12,796 bases of DNA, from assembly GCA_047620505.1 (NCBI GenBank), contig JBLHKS010000201.1, forward strand, positions 1 through 12,796. The letters are read 5' to 3'. Shown here one piece after another: positions 1 through 7,081 of this stretch. Positions within the stretch are counted from its first letter, which is position 1, and every line of letters starts with the position of its first letter. The stretch comes from JBLHKS01 sp047620505. Lineage in GTDB: Bacteria > Verrucomicrobiota > Verrucomicrobiia > Verrucomicrobiales > DEV007. Under the pieces are notes generated by a model. The model worked only from the letters and a program-made list of their open reading frames with translations. It searched no databases and was not told where the DNA came from. Position numbers and translations under genes: made by a program.

Positions 1-125
1 CGTGGATCAATCAAGGCCGGCAACGGATCGTGGACCTCGAAGCGCGGATGGAGCGCGATCGAGAGGAGCTAAGCACGGTCGATGAAGAGGCTTGGGATGA
101 CCAAACGCGGCGAGATCAATCCTAA
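1..125 (+). CDS. C-terminal end of an unidentified protein (partial)
   Basis: The open frame starting at base 3 runs from the window edge to a TAA at 123-125 and gives about 40 residues. The peptide is strongly charged and looks helical (…DLEARMERDREELSTVDEE…), as expected for a coiled-coil or amphipathic C-terminus. The other two forward frames end earlier (stops near 72 and 84) with less protein-like composition, so this frame is the likeliest. The start lies outside the window and no family can be named. It is convergent with the LRR-like gene, with only 11 bp between the two stop codons and no obvious terminator hairpin in that gap. Confidence 0.5.
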   Translation, partial: WINQGRQRIVDLEARMERDREELSTVDEEAWDDQTRRDQS

Positions 126-136
126 CCCGTTTATCC

Positions 137-994
137 CTACTTTCGGCTTCGGCTCGGTGGCGCGCTGGCTCCTTCATCGGCGACCACGATTTCGAGCTCC
201 GGCCGAGCTGCTTTCAACGCGGCCGCGAGCGTCGCCGTGTCGACTCCACCGCGGCGATTGTCGATCAGGACGACTTCGAGCGGTTTGATTTTCGCGAGCG
301 CTTCCATGTGAGCCGGCGTGAAAGTTTTGGCGTTCTCCATGCTGATCAATTTGAGCGGTAGCTTCAGCAGCTGCTGAAGACCTTCGGGCGTGATGTTCGT
401 CTCGGAGCCACGCGGCGCGGCGAAATCGATCTTCAATTCTTCGAGCTTCGGAAACTGCTCGGCGATGTGAGCGAGGTGGGTGTCGTCCGGAATAAGAGGG
501 GAATGATAGAGGTTGAGGTAAGTCAGATTGGCCAGACCCGTGAGCGAAAGGACGGCGTCGCGCTGCTTTTCGGGATCATCGCGGTTTAGATCGCGCAGCC
601 CCATGCAGCCGCCGACAGTGAGGGCTTCGATCTTCAAATCACGAAACGGCGCGAGCGTGGTGAACGTTTTGCAGTGCCAGATCGTCAGGCGCTTCAGTTT
701 GGGTAATTTTTGAAGAAATCCCCATTCGTCGTCGCCCGCCTGCGGAGCGTTGAGCGCGATTTGCTCGAGATGCGGCAGTTTTCCGAGCAGCTGGAGCTCC
801 GCAGTCGAATGAGGCGGTTTGCCGCCAGAGAAAATCTTCACAACATGGCCGTCATCGTCGAGCGTGAGGCGTGCGCCAGCCTTTTCGAAAAGGGCGATGA
901 TCCCGGCTTCGTCCGAAGGAAGTTCAGCCTGAATCGCTCCCGCCGAAATAGCGAGAACAACGGCGGCACAGGAAGTTTGGATGAATGCGCTCAT
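137..994 (-). CDS. Secreted leucine-rich-repeat-like protein
   Basis: This 285-residue protein starts with a short Sec-type signal peptide. A hydrophobic stretch at residues about 8-20 ends near Ala-Ile-Gln-Ala (about 20-23), so the mature protein is probably periplasmic or exported. From about residue 65 onward there are roughly six or seven imperfect LRR-type units, for example LPHLEQIAL, LPKLKRLTI, LKIEALTV, LANLTYLNL, FPKLEELKI and LPLKLISM. These are spaced about 22-30 residues apart and predict a small solenoid. The last 20 residues are polar and Ser/Arg/Pro rich. No catalytic domain is visible, so a binding or scaffold role is inferred. It is transcribed divergently from the DUF1501 gene, with the ATG at 992-994. 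Only an AGG about 11 bp upstream resembles a ribosome-binding site. LRR-like secreted proteins are common in Planctomycetes and Verrucomicrobia, usually with unknown function. Confidence 0.8.
   Translation of the reverse strand: MSAFIQTSCAAVVLAISAGAIQAELPSDEAGIIALFEKAGARLTLDDDGHVVKIFSGGKPPHSTAELQLLGKLPHLEQIALNAPQAGDDEWGFLQKLPKLKRLTIWHCKTFTTLAPFRDLKIEALTVGGCMGLRDLNRDDPEKQRDAVLSLTGLANLTYLNLYHSPLIPDDTHLAHIAEQFPKLEELKIDFAAPRGSETNITPEGLQQLLKLPLKLISMENAKTFTPAHMEALAKIKPLEVVLIDNRRGGVDTATLAAALKAARPELEIVVADEGASAPPSRSRK
362..379. repeat. CAGCAGCTGCTG copy 1, inside an 18-bp perfect palindrome
   Basis: The 12-bp core is at 365-376. Here the symmetry extends to 18 bp (CTTCAGCAGCTGCTGAAG), the longest of the eight copies. 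On the minus strand it encodes Leu-Gln-Gln-Leu-Leu-Lys of the LRR-like protein. Confidence 0.85.
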
Positions 995-1092
995 GGGTTG
1001 AAACCTGAACGCGACCTGACGAGCAGCAAAGCCAATTCGGCAGATGCGTAAAACCTGATAAATTCGGAAAAACGCCCGCGTGTTTGTAGGAC

Positions 1093-1113
1093 TAAAATCG
1101 CGTCAATCGACGC
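1093..1113 (+). promoter_or_regulatory. Possible promoter/operator upstream of the DUF1501 gene
   Basis: A TAAAAT hexamer at 1093-1098 could be a -10 element, but no convincing -35 lies at the right distance. It is followed at once by a perfect inverted repeat, GCGTC-AATC-GACGC (1100-1113), ending 15 bp before the DUF1501 start codon. The repeat could be an operator or a small 5'-UTR hairpin. The same 134-bp gap must also hold the promoter of the divergent LRR-like gene, for which no clear consensus was seen. The octamer AAACCTGA occurs twice in the gap, at 1001-1008 and 1051-1058, exactly 50 bp apart. Confidence 0.2.
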
Positions 1114-1128
1114 ATCCCGATCTCCCTT

Positions 1129-2427
1129 ATGAACACCGCTGTTAAAGCAAAAGAATCCACACGCCGCCGTTTCATGGAAGGCACGGCGAAATCGCTCCTC
1201 GGCGTCGGCGCTCTCGGCATGACCACTCGCGGCTTCGCGGCCAAAGGCCCGGGGCTGGAGAATCTTCAGCCGCGTCTCGGCGCAGCGAAGCACGTCATCT
1301 ACCTCTATATGGGTGGCGGAATGACCCACCTGGACACGTTTGATCTCAAGCAAGGCCACGAAAATCAGGGCCCGACTCGCGCGATCGATACGAACGTTGA
1401 CGGTATTCAAATTTCCGAATATCTCCCGAGTCTCGCGGCTCACGCCGACAAGTTGGCGATCGTCAATTCACTTACTTCGACCGCTGGCGCGCACGAGCAG
1501 GGCAACTACCTGATGCACACCAGCTACGAAAAGCGCGCCACGATTCGCCACCCGGGAATCGGTGCTTGGCTCCTCAAATTTAACGGTCGTCTCAACCCAA
1601 ATCTCCCAGGTTCCGTCTTTATCGGCGGCAACAGCCGAATTAACGGCGGCGGCGGATTTTTTGAGCCTGAATACGAGCCACTGGCGATCAACGAGCCTTC
1701 TTCCGGTCTGAAAAATTCCAAGATCCGCGGAATGGATCAGGAAACGTTCAATCACCGTCTTGATCTCGCGCAGAAGTTCGATGCCGAGTTTCACGCCCGC
1801 TACGACGTCAAAGAAGTCCGCGCCTACCGCCAGATGTACGACGACGCCGTCCGCATCATGTCGAGCCGCGACCTCGCTGCGTTTGACCTTTCGAAAGAGT
1901 CCGAAGCGACTCGCGAAATGTATGGCGAAGACGCTTTCGGTCAGGGCTGCCTTCTCGCTCGCCGCTTGATTGAGCACGACGTCCGTGCTGTCGAAGTCAG
2001 CTACGGCGGCTGGGACATGCACAACAGTGTTTTCATCAACGCGCCGGAACGTTGCGCCGTGCTCGACCAGGGCATGTCCGCGCTGCTGCACGATCTCGAT
2101 CGCCGCGGCAAGCTCGAAGACACGCTCGTCGTCCTGACCACGGAGTTCGGCCGCACCCCGCGGATCAACCAGAACGCCGGTCGCGATCACTACCCGAAGG
2201 CGTACTCCAGCGTGCTCGCCGGTGGCGGAGTCGCAGGAGGTCAGGTTTACGGCAAGACCGATGCAGGAGCAGAGAACGTCGTCGAGAATCCGGTCCGGCC
2301 TGAGGACTTCAACGCGACCGTCGCTCATGCGCTTGGTCTGCCTCTTGATCACATTCTCTACAGCCCGAGCAAGCGCCCGTTCACGGTTGCCCACAAAGGT
2401 GTGCCGGTTCAGCAGCTGCTGGCCTGA
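1129..2427 (+). CDS. DUF1501 family protein, Tat-exported
   Basis: This 432-residue protein is close to the usual DUF1501 length. It begins with a near-ideal twin-arginine signal: T11-R12-R13-R14-F15-M16, then a weakly hydrophobic segment, with likely cleavage near Ala37. It should therefore be exported folded by the Tat system. Family hallmarks in order are MGGGMTHLDTFD (about 64-75), a Gly/Ile-rich ISEYLPSLA segment, an H-E-Q-G-N-Y block, GGWDMH, TTEFGRTPRIN and GRDHYPKAYSSVLAGGG near the C-terminus. The fold belongs to the alkaline phosphatase/sulfatase-like superfamily, but the biochemical role of DUF1501 proteins is unproven. In Planctomycetes and Verrucomicrobia they usually sit next to DUF1549/DUF1553 cytochrome-like proteins. 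No such partner is in this window; the neighbour is a divergent secreted LRR-like protein. No Shine-Dalgarno sequence precedes the ATG. The gene ends in Gln-Gln-Leu-Leu-Ala-stop. Confidence 0.93.
   Translation: MNTAVKAKESTRRRFMEGTAKSLLGVGALGMTTRGFAAKGPGLENLQPRLGAAKHVIYLYMGGGMTHLDTFDLKQGHENQGPTRAIDTNVDGIQISEYLPSLAAHADKLAIVNSLTSTAGAHEQGNYLMHTSYEKRATIRHPGIGAWLLKFNGRLNPNLPGSVFIGGNSRINGGGGFFEPEYEPLAINEPSSGLKNSKIRGMDQETFNHRLDLAQKFDAEFHARYDVKEVRAYRQMYDDAVRIMSSRDLAAFDLSKESEATREMYGEDAFGQGCLLARRLIEHDVRAVEVSYGGWDMHNSVFINAPERCAVLDQGMSALLHDLDRRGKLEDTLVVLTTEFGRTPRINQNAGRDHYPKAYSSVLAGGGVAGGQVYGKTDAGAENVVENPVRPEDFNATVAHALGLPLDHILYSPSKRPFTVAHKGVPVQQLLA
2410..2421. repeat. CAGCAGCTGCTG copy 2
   Basis: This 12-bp perfect palindrome encodes the Gln-Gln-Leu-Leu just before the last codon of the DUF1501 gene. 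It lies 99 bp from copy 3, which sits at the 3' end of the convergent gene. Confidence 0.85.
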
Positions 2428-2460
2428 GGCTGAGACCTCGATTCGATTTTCGAATTTCCG

Positions 2461-2493
2461 AAAACCCGGTGTCGCTCGCGGCTCCGGGTTTTT
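2461..2493. terminator. Rho-independent-type terminator between convergent genes
   Basis: AAAACCCGG (2461-2469) pairs with CCGGGTTTT (2484-2492), a 9-bp GC-cored stem around a 14-nt loop. A short T run completes it on the plus strand. The stem begins 33 bp after the DUF1501 stop and ends 10 bp before the SDR stop on the other strand. The A/T-rich outer stem gives T runs in both directions, so it may terminate both convergent transcripts. It is the only clear terminator in the window. Confidence 0.7.
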
Positions 2494-2502
2494 CGTGTCC
2501 GG

Positions 2503-3381
2503 CTAGTCCAGCAGCTGCTGAATCGACGGAACGAGCCGAGGATCAGCGCGGACTGCGTCGAGGAAGCTGGGAAACGCGGGAGTCCAACCGAGAGCACGGA
2601 GTTTGGCGTTTTGGATCTGCTTGTGCGTCCAGCCGCGTTTGCGATTCAAATCTCGCGGGCCTTCCGGTGGCGGCGACAGCCGAAAAAACTCGGCTAGAGC
2701 TGTGTAAGTCGCCCGAAGCGTTGTCGGCGAGCCATCGCAAACGTTGAAAATTGCGCCAGCTGATTTGGGAAGCGCGGTCGCCAAAGCCACGACTGCACTG
2801 GCTGCATCGTCACGATGAATTTGATTCAAAAAGCGGCTTTCGCCGGTCTCGATCATCGCCGTGCCGCCGAGAACCCGCTGGAGAATTACCGAGCGCCCAG
2901 GACCGTAAAGACCGGCGAGCCTGGCAACGACTCCTCCGTTTTCGAGCACGAGATTTTCGGCGCCCCGGAGAACCTGGCCGGTTTCGCGAGCCGGTTCGGC
3001 TGAGCTGGATTCGTCGACGACTTCGCCCTCGATTTGCGGATAAACGCTGGTGCTCGACGTGAAAATCAGCGTCGCACGCGGAAACGCAGCGAGGAGATTT
3101 TGACAGCCGCCGAGGTAGACCGCTTCGTACTGAGCCGAGCCGCGACGTCCGGAGCTGGCGCAGTGGACGATGACGCTGGGATCAAAAAACGATCCGAGCG
3201 GTTCAACTTGGCTCGACTTGCCAAGATCACAGGATCCGACTTGGAAATCGACCTCCGCTCGCAGTTTTTCGGCCGATTCCTCAGAATGCGTCAGGCCTAG
3301 GATTTCTGCTCCCTGCTCGCGAAACTGAGCCGCGATTTCCTGGCCGAGATAACCGCAGCCTGCGATGAGCACCTTTGTCAT
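2503..3381 (-). CDS. NAD(P)-dependent extended-SDR oxidoreductase/epimerase-like (YeeZ-type)
   Basis: This 292-residue Rossmann-fold protein opens with the beta-strand and dinucleotide-binding motif VLIAGCGYLG (residues 4-13, GxGxxG). That form is typical of the atypical SDRs related to E. coli YeeZ. IFTSSTSVYPQ (about 106-116) matches the active-site strand of extended SDRs: Ser/Thr are present and Tyr114 is in place, but the usual Lys four residues later is replaced by Glu118. Catalysis may therefore differ from classical epimerases, as in other YeeZ-type proteins. A conserved-looking HRDDAASAV segment follows near residue 190. The substrate is unknown. The ATG overlaps the stop of the upstream amidase gene by 4 bp (ATGA), so translation is probably coupled, and this is the last gene of the minus-strand operon. 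It ends in Gln-Gln-Leu-Leu-Asp-stop, close to a shared terminator. Confidence 0.85.
   Translation of the reverse strand: MTKVLIAGCGYLGQEIAAQFREQGAEILGLTHSEESAEKLRAEVDFQVGSCDLGKSSQVEPLGSFFDPSVIVHCASSGRRGSAQYEAVYLGGCQNLLAAFPRATLIFTSSTSVYPQIEGEVVDESSSAEPARETGQVLRGAENLVLENGGVVARLAGLYGPGRSVILQRVLGGTAMIETGESRFLNQIHRDDAASAVVALATALPKSAGAIFNVCDGSPTTLRATYTALAEFFRLSPPPEGPRDLNRKRGWTHKQIQNAKLRALGWTPAFPSFLDAVRADPRLVPSIQQLLD
2509..2520. repeat. CAGCAGCTGCTG copy 3
   Basis: This 12-bp perfect palindrome is read on the minus strand as the Gln-Gln-Leu-Leu before the final Asp codon of the SDR gene. With copy 2 it brackets the terminator hairpin. Confidence 0.85.
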
Positions 3382-4727
3382 GATCGTCTACGAACCTTTC
3401 GATAATGCTCAGCCACGCCAGCAGCGACTCCGTGGGCGTACTCGCGGAAAAGATCGATTCTCCACTCGCCATTCACTTTTCGAATCCCTCGATACTCACC
3501 TTCCTGAACGCGATCGTGAACGGTCTGATTGTTCATGACGTAGGGCTCAAAAAAGACGACCGGACACTCGAAAATTCGGGTCGCGAGCAAGTTTCGCGAC
3601 CAGACATAAGGACTTTTGCCGACCATCTTCGCGTTCTTTCCTTTATAGGTGAACTCAGGCAAATTGATCGCCTCACTCATGACCTCGGCAACCGTGGTCG
3701 CGACTGCGAGTTCCTCTGGATGCGTCCGCTGAAGCAGCCGGCGAAGAAGCTCAAATCGCTGATCATCTTTCTTGATTTCGCCAGCGCTGAAGCAACCGCT
3801 GGTTAGAATGTGGAAGTGGTTTTTGTCGACAAAATCCGGGTCAGCCGGATCTCCCCAAGCCTCGGCGTTGACGTGCAGACACAGCGCTAGATCGGGCCGA
3901 AAATCATCGTTAATCTGTTTGGCGCGCGCGCGAATTTCCGAGCTGAGATAAAAAGTCCGCTCAGCAGCTCGGAGCAGGCCAAGGTCCGTCTCAGGATCGG
4001 CGTCAGGCGGAAAATTACTGAATTCCCGAATGTACTCGACGTAGTCTGCCGGCCTGGTCCGGGTAACCGGCTTGTTTTCCCGACGAACAAGAGCGACGCG
4101 CGCTCCCAGACGAGTCAGCTCATCGCGGAGAATCTCGCCAACCCGCAGCGCAACTTCGCCTTCCATCACCGGAAGCGTGTCCTCGCGAATCTGAAACCAC
4201 CGCGCCTCCATCTTCGCGAATTCGCCGCCGATGTGACCCGGATCGACGGCAATTCGCATGCCTTCGAGCGGTTTTTCAGGATCGCTCAGCGGTGGCAGCT
4301 GCTGGGCCGAACGCCAGTACCTCGGAGGCGGATTTTCCGTTTCCTCAGCCGCGAATCGCAGCGTCCAGGTCTGATCTGCAAACCAGGAATTCCGGACGAT
4401 CTCAGCATGATCCGGAAAAATCTGGATCATCTTGCCGATTGCTTTGGGATCCTCGGCGTAGTTTCGAATCAGCTCAGCTTCGAAGACCTCGCGCGTGATT
4501 TTTCCTTGGTAACGATCAAGCTCGGTCCAGCTCGGCGGCAAGCCAAGTTTCTCAAGCAGAGGCTTCGGCGGCGGCCTTGGAGCTTCGGGTTTCGGTTTCG
4601 GCTCCGCTTCTGCTTCCAGTGCGGGTTCCGTCTCCGGCTTCGGTTCTGGTGCGGGAACCGGCTCCTGGGCTCCTGTGCAACCCGACAGAATCAGGCAGGC
4701 CAATGATGTCGAAAATCGCAGCCTCAT
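3378..4727 (-). CDS. Lipoprotein N-acetylmuramoyl-L-alanine amidase (Amidase_3 type)
   Basis: This 449-residue predicted zinc hydrolase would cut the amide bond between N-acetylmuramic acid and the stem peptide of peptidoglycan. Residues 14-17 (LSGC) form a lipobox, so Cys17 should carry the lipid anchor. Residues about 22-56 are a Pro/Glu/Lys/Ala-rich stalk. After a helical region comes the Amidase_3 core: VDPGHIGG with zinc ligand His165, a Glu189-Gly-Glu-Val-Ala-Leu segment matching the Glu ligand, LCLHVNAE with His285, and VVFFEPYVMNN with Glu394 at the catalytic-Glu position. All key residues are thus present. A long insert between His165 and Glu189, and another after His285, make it larger than the minimal domain. 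Both its ends overlap neighbouring genes by 4 bp (adaptor upstream, SDR downstream). A role in cell-wall remodelling or daughter-cell separation is inferred. AmiC-type specificity is not established. Confidence 0.87.
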   Translation of the reverse strand: MRLRFSTSLACLILSGCTGAQEPVPAPEPKPETEPALEAEAEPKPKPEAPRPPPKPLLEKLGLPPSWTELDRYQGKITREVFEAELIRNYAEDPKAIGKMIQIFPDHAEIVRNSWFADQTWTLRFAAEETENPPPRYWRSAQQLPPLSDPEKPLEGMRIAVDPGHIGGEFAKMEARWFQIREDTLPVMEGEVALRVGEILRDELTRLGARVALVRRENKPVTRTRPADYVEYIREFSNFPPDADPETDLGLLRAAERTFYLSSEIRARAKQINDDFRPDLALCLHVNAEAWGDPADPDFVDKNHFHILTSGCFSAGEIKKDDQRFELLRRLLQRTHPEELAVATTVAEVMSEAINLPEFTYKGKNAKMVGKSPYVWSRNLLATRIFECPVVFFEPYVMNNQTVHDRVQEGEYRGIRKVNGEWRIDLFREYAHGVAAGVAEHYRKVRRRS

Positions 4728-5890
4728 CCACTCGTCGTTTCGTCCCCGTCTGCGGCGTCCGCTCCAGCTGGTTTCGGCTTTACCGTTGCCAACTCGTCTC
4801 CGGCTTCGAGACCCGCTTTGATCTCGACAACCTGATGATCGTTGATGCCGATCTCAACTTCGCGGCGCTCAAAAGTTTCATCCCCGTCCTTAACGTAAAC
4901 GACGCTCTGGCCTTCCTCGACGAACACACCGGGCAGACCCACAGCGACCACGCCGCTAACCTCTTCGACAACGATTTTCACCTGCGCCGTCATCCCGGGT
5001 CTCACCCGCAGATTCTCAGCCGGAAACGAAACGGTGATCGGAAAAACCCGCGCTTTGCCTGGCGCTGCAGCGGTCGGCGTGCTGCGTCCGGAGCCACCCG
5101 AACTCGTCTGGCCCTTGGGCCGCGCGGACGGAGAAATAAAAGTGATCTTCCCGGTTACCTCAACGTCCGCCAGCGAATCAAAAGTCAGCGTCACGTCCAT
5201 CCCGCGCTGCACTTTGTCGACATCGACCTCGCTGATTTCAGTTTCGACTTCCAGTTGGGTCAGCTGCGCGACTCGCATGAGAATCGAGCCCTCGTTGAAC
5301 GAACTGACGCCGGTGACGACCGTTCCTTCGGTTAATTTGTGTTCGAGAACGATCCCGTCATGCGGAGCGACAATCCTGGTTTTCTCCAATTTCTCTTTCA
5401 GCAGCTGCAACTGGGATTGCTGAATCGAAAACTCGTTTTCTGCGAGTTTGAAATCGATTTCCGCTTGGGAGAACTCGCGTTCGGAAACGAAGTTTTTCTC
5501 TCGCAACGCGAGTTTGGCCTCGTAGTCGAGCTTAACTCCTGCGGCGCGAAGTCGGGCGGCTTCGATTTTGAAATTCTGCTCGACGATTTGAGTGTCGAGC
5601 TCCCGACGATCCAGCTCGATCAGAACTCTATCCTTTTTGACCTGGTCGCCCTCCAAGATGTGAATCTTCACGATCCGGCCGCTAACCTCGGCCTTGAGAT
5701 CGGTAAAAAGCGCCGGTTCGATCTGGCCGATGCACCGGACGACCTGCTGGATGTCGCGGGTTTCCGCCGTGACCGTAAAAACCGGTGTTTCGACTTCCTC
5801 ACTGCTGGCGATGAAAAAGTGGAACACGCCCCAGCCACCGCCCCCGAGCAGGGCGAGCGCAAAAAGAATGGCAAAGATTCTGGCGAACAT
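4724..5890 (-). CDS. Periplasmic adaptor (membrane fusion) protein, MacA/HlyD family
   Basis: This 388-residue protein is the usual size for a MacA-type adaptor, which links an inner-membrane pump to a TolC-type channel. Residues about 4-27 form one N-terminal membrane anchor. The half-lipoyl segment GRIVKIHILEGDQVKKD follows, then a helical hairpin (about residues 95-165) rich in Leu, Glu, Lys and Gln. The second lipoyl half, IVAPHDGIVLEH, comes next. Then follow a beta-barrel domain with VETEISEVDVDKVQRGMDV, a low-complexity Gly/Ser/Thr/Pro insert, and the membrane-proximal domain with the hallmark LRVRPGMTAQVKI. The C-terminus is Asp/Gly rich. The gene overlaps the amidase start by 4 bp and lies 45 bp downstream of the methyltransferase gene. 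No MacB-type ABC transporter or RND pump is in the window, but a TolC-like protein is encoded in the divergent operon. The ATG has no Shine-Dalgarno sequence. Confidence 0.9.
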   Translation of the reverse strand: MFARIFAILFALALLGGGGWGVFHFFIASSEEVETPVFTVTAETRDIQQVVRCIGQIEPALFTDLKAEVSGRIVKIHILEGDQVKKDRVLIELDRRELDTQIVEQNFKIEAARLRAAGVKLDYEAKLALREKNFVSEREFSQAEIDFKLAENEFSIQQSQLQLLKEKLEKTRIVAPHDGIVLEHKLTEGTVVTGVSSFNEGSILMRVAQLTQLEVETEISEVDVDKVQRGMDVTLTFDSLADVEVTGKITFISPSARPKGQTSSGGSGRSTPTAAAPGKARVFPITVSFPAENLRVRPGMTAQVKIVVEEVSGVVAVGLPGVFVEEGQSVVYVKDGDETFERREVEIGINDHQVVEIKAGLEAGDELATVKPKPAGADAADGDETTSG

Positions 5891-5935
5891 CGAGGGGGTT
5901 TCCGGAAGAGGACGTTCCGTTTCTACGGGGCGAAC

Positions 5936-7012
5936 TCAACCGATTTGTCGGGTTCTCAAAACCAACACTTTGAACGCCCGCCCCATCAGCCCTGGATGCG
6001 TCAGGGTTTGGAATTGCCGGAGCAACGCCGCCTGCTCCGCGTTCGGTGGTTTTCCGTCGAGTTCGCGGAGCCAGCTCTCGGCGATCCGCGTGAGAAATCG
6101 GCTCTGATCCGTGAATTCGACCGTTTCCAGGCCAGCAGCTGCTGCGGCGATCTGAAGCTGGGTGAAGTTGACTTGAGTCGTGATGTCGGTCTCGCCGATC
6201 GCATCAAACGGATCGTCGGTCGCGACGTGAGAGCGGTAGCAGCGCAGGGTGCCGTCAGCTCGTTCAGGGGAAAGAAAATCTTCGCCTTCGAGGCCGTAGT
6301 CGATGATCGCGAAGTAGCCGTGCTTGAGAAATTTCGGTAGTCCATCGATCCAGGCGGCCGCAGCTGGGCAAACCTCGGTTGTGTGATTTTCGAGCGCGGT
6401 TTCGGGGAGAAATTCAGCGAGCTCGGGTGGGCATTCGAACGGCCGCTCGACAAGATCGTCGCTTTCGAGCACAACCCGCAATTCGCGCCAGGCACCGTTC
6501 TCGAATCGGACGCGATGAACGGGAAACGCGTCGACCAGCTCGTTGCAGATGAAAACGCCCGTTTCCGCGTTCCCTCTGAATTCGACCCGATCGCCAAGCC
6601 GCTCCTTTTGAGCAACGCGGAGCTTTTCGGTCGGCTCCAGAATCCGATACCCGACGCTTTCCGGCAACTCGGCGAGAATATCAGCAGCAAGTCGACCGTC
6701 GTGAGCGCCTTGCTCGATCACCGCGAAATCCGGCGGCGAATTCAGCAGCTGCTGGCATTCTCGGATCCACCGCGCGAGCAGCATTCCGAAGCAGCGACCG
6801 ACGCTCACGCTCGTGAAAAAATCCCCGCTTTTCCCGATCGGTCGCGGCCGGCTGTAGTAGCCGTGATCCGGATCGTAGAGCGCGATTTCCATGAATTTCG
6901 CGAACGAAATCCCGCGTTCGCCATTTTTTTTGACAAGTTCGTCGATTTTCCCGCGTATCGGTCCTTCGGCCCTTGCGTGTGGCGGCTTGCCCTTTTGAGA
7001 AAGGGGGTTCAT
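5936..7012 (-). CDS. MidA/NDUFAF7-type SAM-dependent methyltransferase (COG1565)
   Basis: With the start at 7012 this protein has 358 residues, the normal length for COG1565. An in-frame ATG at 7024 would add four. The frame stays open to 7396, but that longer form would run antisense through the PBP gene, so it is rejected. Family motifs are clear: ISFAKFMEIALYDPDHGYYS, then IGKSGDFFTSVSVGRCFG near residues 60-80, then a SAM-binding motif I in the form VIEQGAHDGRLAADIL. ICNELVDAFPVHRV and YFAIIDYGLE follow. The human homologue methylates an arginine of complex I subunit NDUFS2; the bacterial substrates are mostly unknown. Motif I reads Gly-Ala-His-Asp-Gly, which differs from the more usual Gly-x-Gly-x-Gly spacing, but the family context is strong. 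It is the first gene of the minus-strand operon and contains two copies of the CAGCAGCTGCTG palindrome. Confidence 0.88.
   Translation of the reverse strand: MNPLSQKGKPPHARAEGPIRGKIDELVKKNGERGISFAKFMEIALYDPDHGYYSRPRPIGKSGDFFTSVSVGRCFGMLLARWIRECQQLLNSPPDFAVIEQGAHDGRLAADILAELPESVGYRILEPTEKLRVAQKERLGDRVEFRGNAETGVFICNELVDAFPVHRVRFENGAWRELRVVLESDDLVERPFECPPELAEFLPETALENHTTEVCPAAAAWIDGLPKFLKHGYFAIIDYGLEGEDFLSPERADGTLRCYRSHVATDDPFDAIGETDITTQVNFTQLQIAAAAAGLETVEFTDQSRFLTRIAESWLRELDGKPPNAEQAALLRQFQTLTHPGLMGRAFKVLVLRTRQIG
6133..6144. repeat. CAGCAGCTGCTG copy 4, read in a different frame
   Basis: This 12-bp perfect palindrome lies in the methyltransferase gene but is offset by one base from the other copies. 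It is read GCA GCA GCT GCT Gxx and encodes part of a five-alanine run rather than Gln-Gln-Leu-Leu. It is the only copy not read as QQLL. Confidence 0.85.
6743..6754. repeat. CAGCAGCTGCTG copy 5
   Basis: This 12-bp perfect palindrome is read on the minus strand as Gln-Gln-Leu-Leu in the RECQQLLN segment of the methyltransferase. Confidence 0.85.
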
Positions 7013-7081
7013 AATTGGAGCCATCGCAGGGGGACGAGTTGAAAGCAAAAACAACCGCTCACCGCAGTGACTTCCAGATCC
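7013..7081. promoter_or_regulatory. Divergent intergenic region between two operons
   Basis: By layout this gap of about 70 bp must carry the promoters of both the minus-strand operon (methyltransferase, adaptor, amidase, SDR) and the plus-strand operon (PBP, TolC-like, BioA-type). A TTGAAA at 7039-7044 could be a plus-strand -35, but no good -10 follows at 16-18 bp. No Shine-Dalgarno sequence is visible before either start. The short shared gap makes coordinated control possible; this is inference. Confidence 0.35.

Noticed and set aside
1468..2394. A 308-codon minus-strand frame inside the DUF1501 gene
   Set aside because: The DUF1501 protein is full length with clear motifs; the antisense frame has none.
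5891..5935. Possible terminator or attenuator between the methyltransferase and adaptor genes
   Set aside because: Only a 5-bp CGGAA/TTCCG inverted repeat was found, without a T run, too weak to call.
5339..6340. A 333-codon open frame on the plus strand across the adaptor and methyltransferase genes
   Set aside because: It crosses two clearly recognised minus-strand genes and their gap, with no family motif. It is a shadow frame.
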